A stretch of 64,000 nucleotides of DNA from Acidimangrovimonas sediminis (GCF_002871005.1 NZ_PHSN01000012.1:186001-250000), one strand, 5' to 3'; counted from the first letter of the stretch, positions 51,600 through 61,731 are shown. A program made the numbers and translations. The notes: a model not told the origin generated them from the letters alone.

Positions 51600-53741
51600 T
51601 CAGCCGCCCGAGGCCGCGCCCTTGGGCAGGGCGTAGACGGCAAGCTGGTCGCCCACGGTCTTCTTCAGGATGGAGTTCCCGCCCGCCGCGAAGGCCACGT
51701 ATTCGCGCCCCTTGTATTCGTAGATCGCGGGGACCGAGACATCGGGCGCCATCACCTTCGACGACCACAGCACCTTGCCCGACTTCATGTCGATGGCACG
51801 CACCTTCTGATCCATCGTCGCGCCGATGAAGACGACGCCACTTGCCGTCACCGCCGGCGACCCGATGGTCGGCGACCCCCAGGATTTCGGCATGTAGAAG
51901 CCCCATTTCTGGACGTCGCCGAAGGGCCGCTGCCAGAGCTCCTTGCCGGTCTTCATGTCGATCGCGGTCAGCTTGCCGAAGGGCGGTTTCCAGCAGGGCA
52001 TGCCAAGATCGTTCAGCGCGGTCTTGATCAGGATCCCGTAGGGCGCGCCCTTCTGGGGATAGAAGTCGGGATTGTTCTTGTACTTGGCGAAATCGGCCTT
52101 GGGGATGAGCTTGTAGGTCATCACCACGCGTGACGAGTTCACGACGAAGGTTTCCGATTTCGGATCGTAGGCGCCGCCGCCCCATTCCACGCCGCCGACC
52201 GACCCGGGATAGGCGATCGCCCCGGTGCCCTTGGTCGTGGGCGGGGTGAACATGCCGTCATAGGTGGCGTTCTTGAACATCTTGCTGCATTGCCCGAACG
52301 AGGCGGCATCGGCCAGGCCCCAGACACCGGGGTGCTTGTGGGTGTTCAGAAGCGGCTTCGGCAGCGTCGGTTCGGGCTGGGTGGGCGAGGGTTGCTCGCC
52401 CTTCGCGTCGGTCGAGGTGGGAACCTTGACCTCCCTGATCGGCCAGACCGGTTTCCCGGTCAGGCGGTTCAGCACGAAGATGAAGCCCATCTTGGTGGTC
52501 TGCGCCAGCGCGGGGATGGTCTTTCCGTCGACGTCGATGTCCATCAGCGTGGGCGCCGCGTTGGTGTCGTAGTCCCAGATGTCGTGATGGACAAGCTGGC
52601 GCGACCAGATCACCTTGCCGGTTTTCATGTCGATCGCGGTGACCGAGGTGCCCTGGGGGATCTTCTGCGTGCGGTTGCCGCCCCAGAAGTTCGGCGAGGG
52701 CGAGGACACGGGCACGTAGAGGATCCCGCGCTGGCGGTCGATCGACATGGAGGCCCAGACGTTCGCCGTGCCGGTCTGCTTGCGGATGTCGGTGGGAATG
52801 AAGTTCAGCTGCCAGTCAAGCTTGCCGGTCCGGGCATTGACCGCGAAGATCGACCCGGGGGGCGCCTCCTCGTCGGCCCAGTCCTTGCCGGCCCAGCCGA
52901 AGACCAGTTCATCGTGCCACACGGTCGGCGGCTGCAGCAGCGACAGCGGCCACTTGCCATTCACGGTGTTCCAGCGGTTGACGTCGAGCGTTCCCTTGTC
53001 GGCGAACCCCTCGCAGGGCTTGCCGGTGTCGGCGTCGACCGCGTGCAGCTTGGCCGCCATGGTGCCGATGTAGACGATCTTCTGGCAGCTCTCCCCCGGT
53101 TTCGGGTCCTGCGCCTGCCAGTAGGCCACGCCGCGGTTCTTCATGTCGGGCTGCGTCAGGGCCTTCAGCTCGGCATGGGGGTCATAGGTCCACTTCACCT
53201 TGCCGGTGCCGGGGTTGAGCGCGATGATCCGGTAGAACGGCGTGCCGAGGTAGAGCGTGTCGTTGGCAAGGACCGGCGTCGCCGACCAGACCGAGGCAGG
53301 CACCTTGCCGCTGCCGGTGGACATGTCGCCGGTGTGATATTGCCACGCCAGCTTCAGCTTGCCGACGTTCTGCGGCGTGATCTGGGTCAGCGGCGAATAT
53401 TTCTGCGCGTCGAGCTGGCCGTTGAACGTGTTCCACTCCGCCCCCTTGGGGACCAGCGGCACGCCGTCGGCCGCGGGCGGGACGAGGGCGCCGCCGGCCT
53501 GGTTGTCGGCGATCTGATTGTCGACGGTCTGATTGTCGGGGCTCTGGTTGTCAGGGGCTTGGCTTTGCGTGGCCTGGGTGCCCGAGGGTGCGGTGGCCGA
53601 GGTGTCGGCCGGTGCGGTCGATGGTGCGCCAGCTGGTGCGGCAGACGGCGCCGTCTGGCCGATCGCCGGCTGGAGGCTGAGCGCACCGATCAGCAGCGGA
53701 ACGGCACGGGCGGCGAGGCGGGGCAGGGGGCGGGCGCTCAT
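51600..53741 (-). CDS. sldA: PQQ-dependent polyol dehydrogenase large subunit (SldA-like)
   Basis: This 713-residue quinoprotein is an eight-bladed beta-propeller that oxidises polyols or sugars in the periplasm with PQQ. An N-terminal signal (hydrophobic AVPLLIGALSLQPAIGQ) is followed by an Ala/Pro/Thr/Gln-rich linker with four DNQ repeats. The catalytic domain starts WNTFNGQLDAQKYSPLTQI, with repeated tryptophan-docking-like segments (TGKVKWTYD; TGKVIWSRQ; TGKELWQRP; SGKVLWSSK). It overlaps the small membrane subunit gene (ATGA), the arrangement of glycerol/sorbitol dehydrogenase SldBA. Membrane glucose and quinate dehydrogenases are fused to their membrane domain, unlike this one. The exact substrate is open. 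Confidence 0.85.
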   Translation of the reverse strand: MSARPLPRLAARAVPLLIGALSLQPAIGQTAPSAAPAGAPSTAPADTSATAPSGTQATQSQAPDNQSPDNQTVDNQIADNQAGGALVPPAADGVPLVPKGAEWNTFNGQLDAQKYSPLTQITPQNVGKLKLAWQYHTGDMSTGSGKVPASVWSATPVLANDTLYLGTPFYRIIALNPGTGKVKWTYDPHAELKALTQPDMKNRGVAYWQAQDPKPGESCQKIVYIGTMAAKLHAVDADTGKPCEGFADKGTLDVNRWNTVNGKWPLSLLQPPTVWHDELVFGWAGKDWADEEAPPGSIFAVNARTGKLDWQLNFIPTDIRKQTGTANVWASMSIDRQRGILYVPVSSPSPNFWGGNRTQKIPQGTSVTAIDMKTGKVIWSRQLVHHDIWDYDTNAAPTLMDIDVDGKTIPALAQTTKMGFIFVLNRLTGKPVWPIREVKVPTSTDAKGEQPSPTQPEPTLPKPLLNTHKHPGVWGLADAASFGQCSKMFKNATYDGMFTPPTTKGTGAIAYPGSVGGVEWGGGAYDPKSETFVVNSSRVVMTYKLIPKADFAKYKNNPDFYPQKGAPYGILIKTALNDLGMPCWKPPFGKLTAIDMKTGKELWQRPFGDVQKWGFYMPKSWGSPTIGSPAVTASGVVFIGATMDQKVRAIDMKSGKVLWSSKVMAPDVSVPAIYEYKGREYVAFAAGGNSILKKTVGDQLAVYALPKGAASGG
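53499..53558 (-). repeat. Four degenerate 15-bp repeats in SldA linker
   Basis: Units starting CTGRTTGTC recur every 15 bp at 53499, 53514, 53529 and 53544. They encode xxDNQ four times at about residues 62-81, between signal peptide and propeller. Confidence 0.8.
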
Positions 53742-54136
53742 GGGTGGGTTCCTTTCGCGGGGCCCTTCACGAAGGTCGCGATCAGCAGGGCGAGAAGCAG
53801 GACGACGAGGGCGGCGGCACTGGACCAGCCATGCAGCAGGACGGTCGCGAGAAGGGTCAGAAGCCCGCCGATCCAGGCCAGCACGAGGAACAGCACCCGC
53901 CAGCCGCCACCCGGCAGCAGGGCGAGGACGATCCCCCCGATCAGTAGCGCCACGTCACCCACCATGGTCAAAAGCGCGCCGGCGGTGCCGGTGACGCCCG
54001 ACAGCGGCGTGAAGTAGCGCCAGGCGGTGATTACCAGTGCCACCAGCGCCGCGACGGCGATCAGCGTCGCCGCCCCCGGTGCCGCCCCGGTTCCGGCCCG
54101 TGCCGAGGTCCTGGGCCCTGTCATGCTTTCGGTCAT
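53738..54136 (-). CDS. sldB: Small membrane subunit of PQQ polyol dehydrogenase (SldB-like)
   Basis: This 132-residue protein has four predicted membrane helices (about residues 17-36, 42-60, 68-90 and 98-120) and resembles the membrane anchor of glycerol/sorbitol dehydrogenase. It would hold SldA at the inner membrane and pass electrons to ubiquinone. GGAGGAGAG lies before the ATG at 54136; another ATG four codons later is less favoured. It is the first gene of the pair and overlaps sldA by four bases. Confidence 0.8.
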   Translation of the reverse strand: MTESMTGPRTSARAGTGAAPGAATLIAVAALVALVITAWRYFTPLSGVTGTAGALLTMVGDVALLIGGIVLALLPGGGWRVLFLVLAWIGGLLTLLATVLLHGWSSAAALVVLLLALLIATFVKGPAKGTHP

Positions 54137-54320
54137 CCGGTCTCTCCTCCAATCGGGTCGCGTCGGCGGGAATCCGCAAGGGGGAAACCCGCGGGCAGGG
54201 CGCACCGGTTCCGGCACCTTCTCTCACGTCGTCGAGAGGTGGCTGAGGGATGGGCCTGCGCATGGCCCGCGCAGTAGCTGGCAGAGAGGGCGGGGCCTTC
54301 CTCCAGCGGCGGGCGGACCG

Positions 54321-54340
54321 CGTGAAGTGGGCGCTTCACG
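54321..54340. promoter_or_regulatory. Inverted repeat between rhaK and sldB
   Basis: CGTGAAG (54321-54327) and CTTCACG (54334-54340) are perfect 7-bp arms six bases apart, in the 256-bp gap downstream of rhaK and upstream of sldB. It could be an operator for sldBA or a weak terminator. Nothing else stands out in the gap. Confidence 0.4.
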
Positions 54341-54392
54341 TCTGACGGCGCGGCGGGAACCTGCGCGCCGTGCAGAGTGCCCGGGCCGACGG

Positions 54393-55811
54393 TTACAGCG
54401 CCTGCCGCCAGCGGCGTGCGTAGCTGCGCAGCGCGGGGTCGTCGGTGTCGCCGACCGGCCGAAGGTCGGGGCGGGCCGTCGCGTCGCCCGGGCGTGCGGC
54501 CAGCAGCGCCGCCCCCGCCGAGGTGCCGGTGCGCGAGGCGGAGCGCAGGATCGGCCGCCCGGTCGCGGCGCCCAGCATTCTCAGGTAGGGCAGGTTCGCG
54601 GCAAAGGGCCCCTCGACGATCACCGGCCCCGCGGCCCCGGCAAGCCCCAGGCATTCGGCTGTCATCAGCGCAAGGTAGAAGGCGACCGCCGCCGCCCGGG
54701 TCGCCGGGTCCAGCCCCGCCTCGGGCACCGACCATCGCATCCGCCGGCCGGGAAACGGGCCGCTTTCGGGCACCACTGCGGGAAGAAGCATCGCCTCACG
54801 GGCCAGCGCCCCGGCGATGCCCGCGGGCGTGGCCCCGTCCGGGGCGCCCAGCATCTCGTATTCCCGCCCGCCCATGAAGCGCGCCGAGGGCACGGGGGCG
54901 CCAAGGCCGTTGACGTTGATCAGCGTATCGCGCCCCTCGTCCAGCGTCACCGGCGCGCCGCCCACGGCCATGGCAACGACCCACGTGCCGGTCGAGACCA
55001 CGGCGAAGGGGGCGGCATGGTCCTGCAGGTAGGGCAGGAGCGACGCGTTGGAATCGTGGATGCCGCAATGTACGGGGGTGCCGGGGGCAAGGCCCGTGCG
55101 CGCGGCCACGTCGGACCGCAACGGCCCCAGCACCTCGGAGGGGCGGCGCGGCGGCGCAAGCTTGTCCGCGATCCCCAGCCGCGCGGGCAGTTCCGACACC
55201 CGTCCTTCGCGCGGCAGCCAAAGGTCGGTGTGACAGCCGAGCGAGGTGACGTCGCTCGCCGCCACCCCGGTCAGCCGGAAGCCCCAGTATTGCGGGTAGG
55301 TCACGATCCGTGCGGTGCGCGCCGCAAGCCCCGGATCCCGCGCCATCAGCCAGTGGATCTGCGCCCCGAGGTTCAGGCCCCGCGGCAGCCGGGGCGAGCC
55401 CGTCGCGCCAAATCCCGGGCGCAGGGCGTCATAGGTGCCCGTCATCGCGTCGGGCCCGTCGTGTTCGTAATCCAGCACCGGGGCGGCAAGCCCGCCCTCC
55501 GCGTCGATCAGTGCCGCAGAGGCGCCGTGCGTGGTGACGGAGATCGCGTCGATCCCGTGGTCGCGCTGCATCGACGCCAGCGCGCCGAGGAGGAAGGCCC
55601 AGTGCCCCTCGACGTCGTAATGCGGGTAGGGCGGGCCCGGCAGCACCGGGTTCGGGCGGGTCATCACCGCAATCTCGGTCAGTGTCGACAGGTCGACCAG
55701 CGCAAGCTTGGCATTGGTCTTGCCGATGTCGATCACCGCCACATGGCGATTTGCGGCGGGGCGACTTGCGGCGAGGCGACCTGTGTTCGGGCGTTTCGGG
55801 GTGGCGCTCAT
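54393..55811 (-). CDS. rhaK: Rhamnulokinase-type FGGY sugar kinase (RhaK)
   Basis: This 472-residue FGGY kinase transfers phosphate from ATP to the sugar. It has the phosphate loop [16 protein letters not shown] near residue 27, [11 protein letters not shown], and [14 protein letters not shown] with STGTWVVAM for the second ATP loop. In Rhizobium leguminosarum RhaK phosphorylates L-rhamnulose and is also needed for rhamnose transport. It overlaps the mutarotase gene by four bases and ends the rhaSTPQMK run. I start at 55811; the 29 extra upstream residues are shadow. Confidence 0.88.
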   Translation of the reverse strand: MSATPKRPNTGRLAASRPAANRHVAVIDIGKTNAKLALVDLSTLTEIAVMTRPNPVLPGPPYPHYDVEGHWAFLLGALASMQRDHGIDAISVTTHGASAALIDAEGGLAAPVLDYEHDGPDAMTGTYDALRPGFGATGSPRLPRGLNLGAQIHWLMARDPGLAARTARIVTYPQYWGFRLTGVAASDVTSLGCHTDLWLPREGRVSELPARLGIADKLAPPRRPSEVLGPLRSDVAARTGLAPGTPVHCGIHDSNASLLPYLQDHAAPFAVVSTGTWVVAMAVGGAPVTLDEGRDTLINVNGLGAPVPSARFMGGREYEMLGAPDGATPAGIAGALAREAMLLPAVVPESGPFPGRRMRWSVPEAGLDPATRAAAVAFYLALMTAECLGLAGAAGPVIVEGPFAANLPYLRMLGAATGRPILRSASRTGTSAGAALLAARPGDATARPDLRPVGDTDDPALRSYARRWRQAL

Positions 55812-56122
55812 GCGAGGTGGAACATCGTCTCGAGCGGGGCCGAGACCGGCGCGCCGTCGGGGCCTGTTTCCATGATGTCGGCCATGTGCGCCCACCACCG
55901 GCGCATCACCGGCTGGTCGGGCAGGCTGTCCATTCCGTGGCCATCCTCGCGCCAGAGCACGGCGAAGAGGATCCGCGTTTCCGCATCGAGGTGGATCGAG
56001 TAGTCACGGATCCCGGCGCCACGCAGAAGGGTGACCAGCTCCGGCCAGATCTCGTCGTGGCGGCGGCGATATTCTGCCTCCATCCCGGGGTTGAGGCGCA
56101 TCCTGAAGGCGATCTTTTCCAT
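55808..56122 (-). CDS. rhaM: L-rhamnose mutarotase
   Basis: This 104-residue protein has exactly the usual length of RhaM (called RhaU in rhizobia), which interconverts alpha and beta anomers of L-rhamnose. The conserved stretch is [24 protein letters not shown], with the active-site region IRDYSIHLD and [10 protein letters not shown]. The ATG shares one base with the RhaQ stop. It hands the correct anomer to the isomerase. Confidence 0.95.
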   Translation of the reverse strand: MEKIAFRMRLNPGMEAEYRRRHDEIWPELVTLLRGAGIRDYSIHLDAETRILFAVLWREDGHGMDSLPDQPVMRRWWAHMADIMETGPDGAPVSAPLETMFHLA

Positions 56123-57156
56123 CACCCCCTCCGCGCGGCAACCCGCGGCTTCAACCGGGCATAGAGGCGGGGCAGGGCGATCACCCCGATCAGCAGCAGG
56201 CCTATGAAGATCGACATCACGATGCCGGGCACGTTCAGCAGGCCGAAGCCGAAGGTGACGAGGCCGATCACCAGCGCCGCCAGCACGACGCCGAGAATGG
56301 AGCCGGACCCGCCGAGGATGCTGACGCCGCCCAGCACCGTCATGGTGACGACCTGCAACTCCCACCCGAAGGCGATCGAGGGGCGGGTGGAGCCCAGCCG
56401 CGAGGTCAGGCAGATCGCGGCCACCCCGGACAGGAGCCCGGTCAGCAGGAAGAGGATCGCCTTGATCCGCCCGGTCCGGATGCCCGAGAACCGCGCGCCC
56501 ACGGGGTTGTTGCCGATGGCATAGACCGCGCGGCCGAAGCGGGTGGCGTGCAGGAGGATCGCGAAGGCGATGGCGAGGGCCACGAACAGCACCAGCTCGA
56601 ACGAGAACACCCAGAAGACGTAGCCCTGCCCGAAATAGGCCAGCCCCGCCGGATAGTCGGTATAGGCGTTCGAGCCGAGGATGATGTAGCTGAAGCCGCG
56701 GTAGAGGCTCATCGTGCCGATGGTCACCACGATGGAGGGCAGGCCGAAGCCCGTCACCATCAGCGCGTTGAAGGCGCCGCAGATCAGCCCGGTGCCCAGC
56801 CCGATCGCCACCAGCAGGCCCACGCCGGCGCCTGCCGCCGCCGCCGCCCCCATCAGCGTCGAGGTGATGGCGATGATCGAGGCGACCGAAAGGTCGATCT
56901 CTCCGGCGATGATCAGCATTGCCATGGGGAAGGCGATGAAGCCGAGTTCGGTGAAGTTGAAGGTGGCGTCCGACAGGTTCCAGGGGTCGAGGAAATAGGG
57001 CGAGGCGAAGCAGTTGATGACGAAGATCGCCACCGCCACGAGGGCCAGCAGGAATTCCCAGCTCTTCAGCGCCCGCGCGCCGCGACGGTGCAGGCGGTCG
57101 GGAATGTTGCGGGGCGTGGCGGTCGTGGAGGGAGAAGAGAGGGTGGCATCGCTCAT
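56122..57156 (-). CDS. rhaQ: Rhamnose ABC importer permease RhaQ
   Basis: This 344-residue RbsC-type permease has nine or ten helices, with [40 protein letters not shown] and [24 protein letters not shown]. It forms the rhamnose channel with RhaP, as in R. leguminosarum rhaSTPQ. Its start overlaps the RhaP stop. Confidence 0.93.
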   Translation of the reverse strand: MSDATLSSPSTTATPRNIPDRLHRRGARALKSWEFLLALVAVAIFVINCFASPYFLDPWNLSDATFNFTELGFIAFPMAMLIIAGEIDLSVASIIAITSTLMGAAAAAGAGVGLLVAIGLGTGLICGAFNALMVTGFGLPSIVVTIGTMSLYRGFSYIILGSNAYTDYPAGLAYFGQGYVFWVFSFELVLFVALAIAFAILLHATRFGRAVYAIGNNPVGARFSGIRTGRIKAILFLLTGLLSGVAAICLTSRLGSTRPSIAFGWELQVVTMTVLGGVSILGGSGSILGVVLAALVIGLVTFGFGLLNVPGIVMSIFIGLLLIGVIALPRLYARLKPRVAARRG

Positions 57157-58142
57157 GTCCGGGCCTCCAGCGCGGTCTGTTCGACGGATTTCAGGATGAT
57201 GCGGCCGGGCCGGCGGCTTTCGCGCGCGTTGATCGCCACAGCGGCAAGGATCGCGGCGCCCGAGATCGCCATCTGCCAGAAGGGCGAGACCCCGATCACC
57301 GGCAGCGCGTTCTTGGTGATCCCGAGGAACAGCGCGCCGAGAAACGCGCCCGCGACCGACCCCGCCCCGCCCGCGATGGAGATGCCGCCGATCACGCAGG
57401 CCGCCACGACATCAAGCTCGAACCCGTTGGCGATGTCGACATAGGCGACAGCATAGCGCGAGATCCAGAGGTAGCCCGCCAACCCCGCCAGCGCGCCCGA
57501 CAGTGTGAAGGCCCAGAACTGGGTGCGGCCCACGTCGATGCCGGTATAGACTGCGGCATTGGGGTTGCCGCCGACGGCAAAGAAGGCCCGGCCCAGCGGC
57601 GTGGCCCGGATCAGCACCACGAAGACCAGAACCACCGCGATGGCGATCCAGGCCAGCACCGGCAGGCCGAGGACAACGGCGCGCGGAAAGCCCTTGAAGG
57701 CCCCGCTCAGCGCCTGGTCGTTGATCCACTTGCCTCCCGAGAGGACGAAGATCATGCCGCGGGCGATGGTCATGGTGCCCAGCGTCACGACGATGGGAGG
57801 AATATCCAGCTTCCACACCAGCACGCCGTTGATCGCGCCGACCAGCGCGCCCGCGGCGACGGCGGCCAGGATGATCAGCGGCAGGGGCACGCCCGCCACG
57901 TCGAGCATCGCCGCGATCATCCCGGCCAGCGCGAGGTTCGCCGCGACCGACAGGTCGATGCAGCGGCACAGGATCACCACCATCTCGCCAAGCGCGAGGA
58001 TGATCAGCGGCGAGGTGTCGGTGAAGGTGCCGATCAGGTTCAACGGCGCGATGAAGGCGGGAAAGCGCAGCGCGATGGCGCCGGTCATCACCACGATGGC
58101 CAGAAGCAGAAGCGCCTCGCGCGATTTCAGGTGGCGGCTCAT
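57153..58142 (-). CDS. rhaP: Rhamnose ABC importer permease RhaP
   Basis: This 329-residue RbsC-type permease starts [21 protein letters not shown], with [39 protein letters not shown] and [24 protein letters not shown]. The ATG at 58142 overlaps the RhaT stop by four bases; the long frame upstream is antisense shadow of RhaT. It is the second half of the importer pore. Confidence 0.93.
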   Translation of the reverse strand: MSRHLKSREALLLLAIVVMTGAIALRFPAFIAPLNLIGTFTDTSPLIILALGEMVVILCRCIDLSVAANLALAGMIAAMLDVAGVPLPLIILAAVAAGALVGAINGVLVWKLDIPPIVVTLGTMTIARGMIFVLSGGKWINDQALSGAFKGFPRAVVLGLPVLAWIAIAVVLVFVVLIRATPLGRAFFAVGGNPNAAVYTGIDVGRTQFWAFTLSGALAGLAGYLWISRYAVAYVDIANGFELDVVAACVIGGISIAGGAGSVAGAFLGALFLGITKNALPVIGVSPFWQMAISGAAILAAVAINARESRRPGRIILKSVEQTALEART

Positions 58143-59737
58143 GCCGGTTCCTCCGTGGCAAGGGGGGCTGCCTTGGCGTCCGCCGCGATCCCGGCGGCGG
58201 CCCGCACCAGCACCTCGGGGCTCATCTCCGCCCGGTCGAGGCGGGCGGCGATGCGCCCCTCGCGCATCACGATGGCGCGGTCGGACATGCCCATGATCTC
58301 GGGGATCTCGGAACTGACCATGATCACGGCGAGGCCCTCGGCCGCCAGTTCCGCCATGAAGGCATGCACCGCCGCCTTCGATCCGATGTCGATGCCCTTG
58401 GTGGGTTCGTCGAGGATGATCACCCGCGGTTTCGTCGCCAGCCACTTGGCGATCACCACCTTCTGCTGGTTGCCGCCCGACAGGTTCGCGATGTCCTGGT
58501 CGAGGCTGGCCGCGCGCAGATCGAGGCGTTCGCAATAGGTGCGGGCCAGCGCGAATTCCTCGGCCAGCCGCAGGAACCCGCTGCGCGAGGTGCGGCCCAG
58601 CGAGGGCAGGGTGACGTTCTGGAAGATCGGCAACCCCTTGATCGCGCCCTGCTTGCCGCGGTCCTCGGGGACGTAGACGATGCCCTGCCCGATGGCCTGG
58701 CCGATTGCGCCCGCGGCGCCGCGGGCCGCCAGGTCCACCTCGCCGATCCGGCAGGCCCCGGCCGAGGGGCGCGAGATGCCGAAGAGGCATTGCATCAGCT
58801 CCGACCGGCCGGCGCCCACGAGGCCGTAGAAGCCGAGGATCTCGCCCTCGTGCAGATCGAAGGTGACATCGTCGAATTCGGTCGGATGGCTCAGCCCTTC
58901 GACCTGCATCACCCGGGGGCCGGGGGCGGGGGTGCGTTCGGGAAAGATCTGGTCGACGGCGCGGCCCACCATCATCTGCACCAGCTGCGCCTCGGTCACG
59001 TCGCGCATGCGGCCGCTGCCGACATGGCGGCCGTCTCGGAACACCGTCCAGCGGTCGGCAATCCGGAAGATCTCGTCGAACTTGTGGCTGATGAACAAGA
59101 TCGCCTTGCCCTCGGCCTTCAGTCGATCGACGAGGGCGTAAAGCTCGTGGATCTCCTTGTGGCTGAGCGCGGCGGTGGGTTCGTCCATGATCACCACGCG
59201 GGCGTCGATGGAAAGCGCACGGGCGATGGCCACGAGGTGCTTCGACGCGATCCCGAGGTCGGACAGTTTCGCGCCCGGGTCGAGGCTGGCGCCGATCCGG
59301 GTGAGGATGGCGCCGGCCTCCTGCCGCATCTTCCGCCAGTCAATCAGCCCGAGGGGCCCGCGCGGCGCATGGCCCAGAAAGATGTTCTCGGCTACCGTAA
59401 GCTCATCGAACAGCACGGTTTCCTGATGGATCGCGGTCACGCCCGCGCGGGCGGCATCGGCGGCCGAGGGAAAGCGCACCTCCTGCCCGTCAAGGCGGAT
59501 CGTGCCGCCGTCGGGCTGGTAGATGCCGGTCAGGATCTTGACGATGGTCGACTTGCCCGCACCGTTCTCGCCCACCAGCGCGGTGACCTCGCCGGGGTAA
59601 AGCTCCAGCGCGACACCGTCGAGGGCGCGCACGCCCGGAAAGCTCTTGCCGATGCCGTCGAGCGCGAGGACCGGCGGGGCATTGGCCGCGTCGGTCTCGG
59701 CATGGGAAAGGGATGTGGCCGGGGGCAGGGCGGTCAT
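58139..59737 (-). CDS. rhaT: Rhamnose ABC importer double ATPase RhaT
   Basis: This 532-residue protein carries two ATPase domains as in RbsA. The first has GENGAGKST near residue 57 and VVIMDEPTAALS, with a degenerate signature (LGIASKHLVAIARAL). The second has the typical altered Walker A GLVGAGRSE and a good LSGGNQQK signature with VIILDEPTKGID. This RhaT is the ABC ATPase of the rhizobial system and not the H+ symporter of the same name in E. coli. Confidence 0.93.
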   Translation of the reverse strand: MTALPPATSLSHAETDAANAPPVLALDGIGKSFPGVRALDGVALELYPGEVTALVGENGAGKSTIVKILTGIYQPDGGTIRLDGQEVRFPSAADAARAGVTAIHQETVLFDELTVAENIFLGHAPRGPLGLIDWRKMRQEAGAILTRIGASLDPGAKLSDLGIASKHLVAIARALSIDARVVIMDEPTAALSHKEIHELYALVDRLKAEGKAILFISHKFDEIFRIADRWTVFRDGRHVGSGRMRDVTEAQLVQMMVGRAVDQIFPERTPAPGPRVMQVEGLSHPTEFDDVTFDLHEGEILGFYGLVGAGRSELMQCLFGISRPSAGACRIGEVDLAARGAAGAIGQAIGQGIVYVPEDRGKQGAIKGLPIFQNVTLPSLGRTSRSGFLRLAEEFALARTYCERLDLRAASLDQDIANLSGGNQQKVVIAKWLATKPRVIILDEPTKGIDIGSKAAVHAFMAELAAEGLAVIMVSSEIPEIMGMSDRAIVMREGRIAARLDRAEMSPEVLVRAAAGIAADAKAAPLATEEPA

Positions 59738-59766
59738 GTCGGGAAACCTCCGGTAAAGGGAGAGGT

Positions 59767-59817
59767 GCCGGCGCGCGCAGGGCCCGGCGAGGGCCGGGGA
59801 GCGGGGCGCGTGCCGGC
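59767..59817 (-). terminator. Compound inverted repeat between rhaS and rhaT
   Basis: GCCGGC arms (59767-59772, 59812-59817) continue into five more pairs after one mismatch and enclose a second 6-bp stem, CCCGGC/GCCGGG (59783-59788, 59793-59798). It fills the 87-bp spacer after the binding-protein gene. Confidence 0.5.
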
Positions 59818-59824
59818 GGGCCGT

Positions 59825-60841
59825 TCAGAACATCTTGGCGTATTTGTCGACGTTCGAGGCGTCGAAGACGAAGGGCTTGCCCATCACGCCGACGTTGTCC
59901 TTGTTGAGCGTCGTGTCGCCCATCTTGCCCATGCCGATCTTGGCGCCGGGCGCGGCCTTCGCCTTCTTGGCGGCAAGGTTGTAGGCCACCATCGTCGCCG
60001 CATAGCCAAGGTCGATCGGGTTCCAGAGCGCGAAGCTCTTCGAGGCGCCGGTCTTCACGTGGGCGGCCATCTGCGACGGCAGGCCAAGGCCGGTGACGTT
60101 GATCTTGCCGGTCATCTTGGCGTCCTCGACCGCCTGCGACGCGGCCGAGATGGCGACGGTCGACGGGGCGATGATGGTCTTGAGATCCGGGTATTTCTTG
60201 ATCAGGCCCTGTGCCTGCCGGTACGACTTGTCCGAAAGGTCGTCGCCATAGACCACCGAGACCAGCTTGATCTTGGGATAGTCGGCCTTCATCGCGATCT
60301 TCATCGCATCGATCCAGGCGTTCTGGTTCGTCGCGGTGGCCGAAGCCGACAGCACCGCCACCTCGCCGCCGTCGGGCATGTTGTCTGCCGCCATCTTGAT
60401 CAGCGTCTTGCCGATCAGCGGGGTCGAGCTGTCGTCAAGCTGCATCTCGCGGCCCGCCTTGGCCACGCCGCTGTCGAAGGAGATGACCGTGATCCCGCGC
60501 TTCATCGCCTTCTTCAGCACCGGCACCAGCGCGTCCTGATCGTTGGCCGAGATCGCGATGGCATCCACGTGCTGCGCGATCAGCGAATTGATCACCTGGA
60601 TCTGGCCCTCGGCGGTGGTGTTGGTGGGGCCGGTGTAGATGATCTTGACGTCGCCCAGTTCCGACGCGGCCTTCTCGGCGCCCTTGTCGACCGCGTCGAA
60701 GAAGCCGATGCCAAGCGCCTTCACCACGACGGCGATGCGCATCTCCTTGGCCTGGGCCATGGCGCTGGTGGTCATCATCAGGCCGGCTGCCAGCGTGGCG
60801 GTGGTCAGGCCCCTCAGGAATGTCTTTCTGGTGATGTTCAT
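59825..60841 (-). CDS. rhaS: Rhamnose ABC importer periplasmic binding protein RhaS
   Basis: This 338-residue Peripla_BP_4 protein has a signal peptide starting NITRKTFLRGLTTATLAAGL and cut near AMAQA (about residue 31). The mature start KEMRIAVVVKALGIGFFDAVDKGAEKAA and ISANDQDALVPVLKKAMKRGI fit rhizobial RhaS. It captures L-rhamnose for RhaPQT. It lies 37 bp after rhaR on the same strand and is the first transport gene. Confidence 0.93.
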   Translation of the reverse strand: MNITRKTFLRGLTTATLAAGLMMTTSAMAQAKEMRIAVVVKALGIGFFDAVDKGAEKAASELGDVKIIYTGPTNTTAEGQIQVINSLIAQHVDAIAISANDQDALVPVLKKAMKRGITVISFDSGVAKAGREMQLDDSSTPLIGKTLIKMAADNMPDGGEVAVLSASATATNQNAWIDAMKIAMKADYPKIKLVSVVYGDDLSDKSYRQAQGLIKKYPDLKTIIAPSTVAISAASQAVEDAKMTGKINVTGLGLPSQMAAHVKTGASKSFALWNPIDLGYAATMVAYNLAAKKAKAAPGAKIGMGKMGDTTLNKDNVGVMGKPFVFDASNVDKYAKMF

Positions 60842-60878
60842 GGTCTCTCCTCCCTTGACCGTTCTTGACGTCTTTTGA

Positions 60879-61688
60879 CTACTCCCCGCCGCCTGCCTCC
60901 CGCAGGGACGCCCGGGACGCGTCGACCGTGATCAGCCGAATGTCGGCGGCGTCCAGCATCTGCGCCTCGCGGTCGGAAATGCCATCATCGGTGATCACCG
61001 TGTGGATCCGCGCCAGCGGGCAGAGCACCAGGCTGGAGCGTGCGCGGAACTTCGACGAATCCACCAGAACCACCAACTCGTCGGCCTGGTCGATCAGCTT
61101 CTGTTCGGCCTGGATCAGCAGCGGGTCGCCCTCCATCAGCCCCAGCGGCGCAAGGCCCTGGGCGCCCATGAACATCCTCCGGGCGTAGAAATGCGACGAG
61201 CCGTCGTCGTCGAAGGGCGACAGGATGATGTTCTGTTCGCGGTAGATCGCGCCCGCGGGCAGAAGCACGGTATTGCGCGAATTTCGCAGCAAATGCTCGG
61301 CGATCGGAAAGCTGTTGGTGAAGACCTGGCAGCGGCGGGTCGACAGCGGATGCACCATCTGGAACGTCGTCGTGCCGCCGTTGATGATGATCGGGTCGCC
61401 CTCTTCGCACATTTCGACTGCTGCGCGGGCGATGGCGCGCTTGGCGGCGATGTGGCGGGTCTCGTTCACCATGAAGGGGCGGCCCGACAGCGTGCCGAAC
61501 TGCGGCGGCGCGATCGCCTCGGCCCCGCCGCGCACCCGGCGCAGCTTCTTCTGGATGTGCAGTGTGGCGATGTCGCGGCGGATCGTCGATTCCGACGCCT
61601 CGGTCAGCGCGCAGAGGTCCGGCACGGTGGCGACCGGGCGCTCCTGCACCGCGGACAGAATGATCCTGTGACGTTCGCTCTCGTGCAT
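60879..61688 (-). CDS. rhaR: DeoR-family repressor of rhamnose genes RhaR
   Basis: This 269-residue DeoR regulator has its helix-turn-helix at about residues 4-57 (ERHRIILSAVQERPVATVPDLCALTEASESTIRRDIATLH) and a DeoRC sugar-phosphate domain with IIINGGTTTFQMV and VLVDSSKFRARS. GGGAGG lies five bases before the ATG at 61688. It probably represses rhaRSTPQMK and rhaDI until a rhamnose intermediate binds, as in R. leguminosarum. An AT-rich operator region lies between it and rhaD. Confidence 0.92.
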   Translation of the reverse strand: MHESERHRIILSAVQERPVATVPDLCALTEASESTIRRDIATLHIQKKLRRVRGGAEAIAPPQFGTLSGRPFMVNETRHIAAKRAIARAAVEMCEEGDPIIINGGTTTFQMVHPLSTRRCQVFTNSFPIAEHLLRNSRNTVLLPAGAIYREQNIILSPFDDDGSSHFYARRMFMGAQGLAPLGLMEGDPLLIQAEQKLIDQADELVVLVDSSKFRARSSLVLCPLARIHTVITDDGISDREAQMLDAADIRLITVDASRASLREAGGGE

Positions 61689-61731
61689 CTGGTCCTCCCT
61701 TGGCCGGCACGCTCTCATCGAAAATCGTCAC

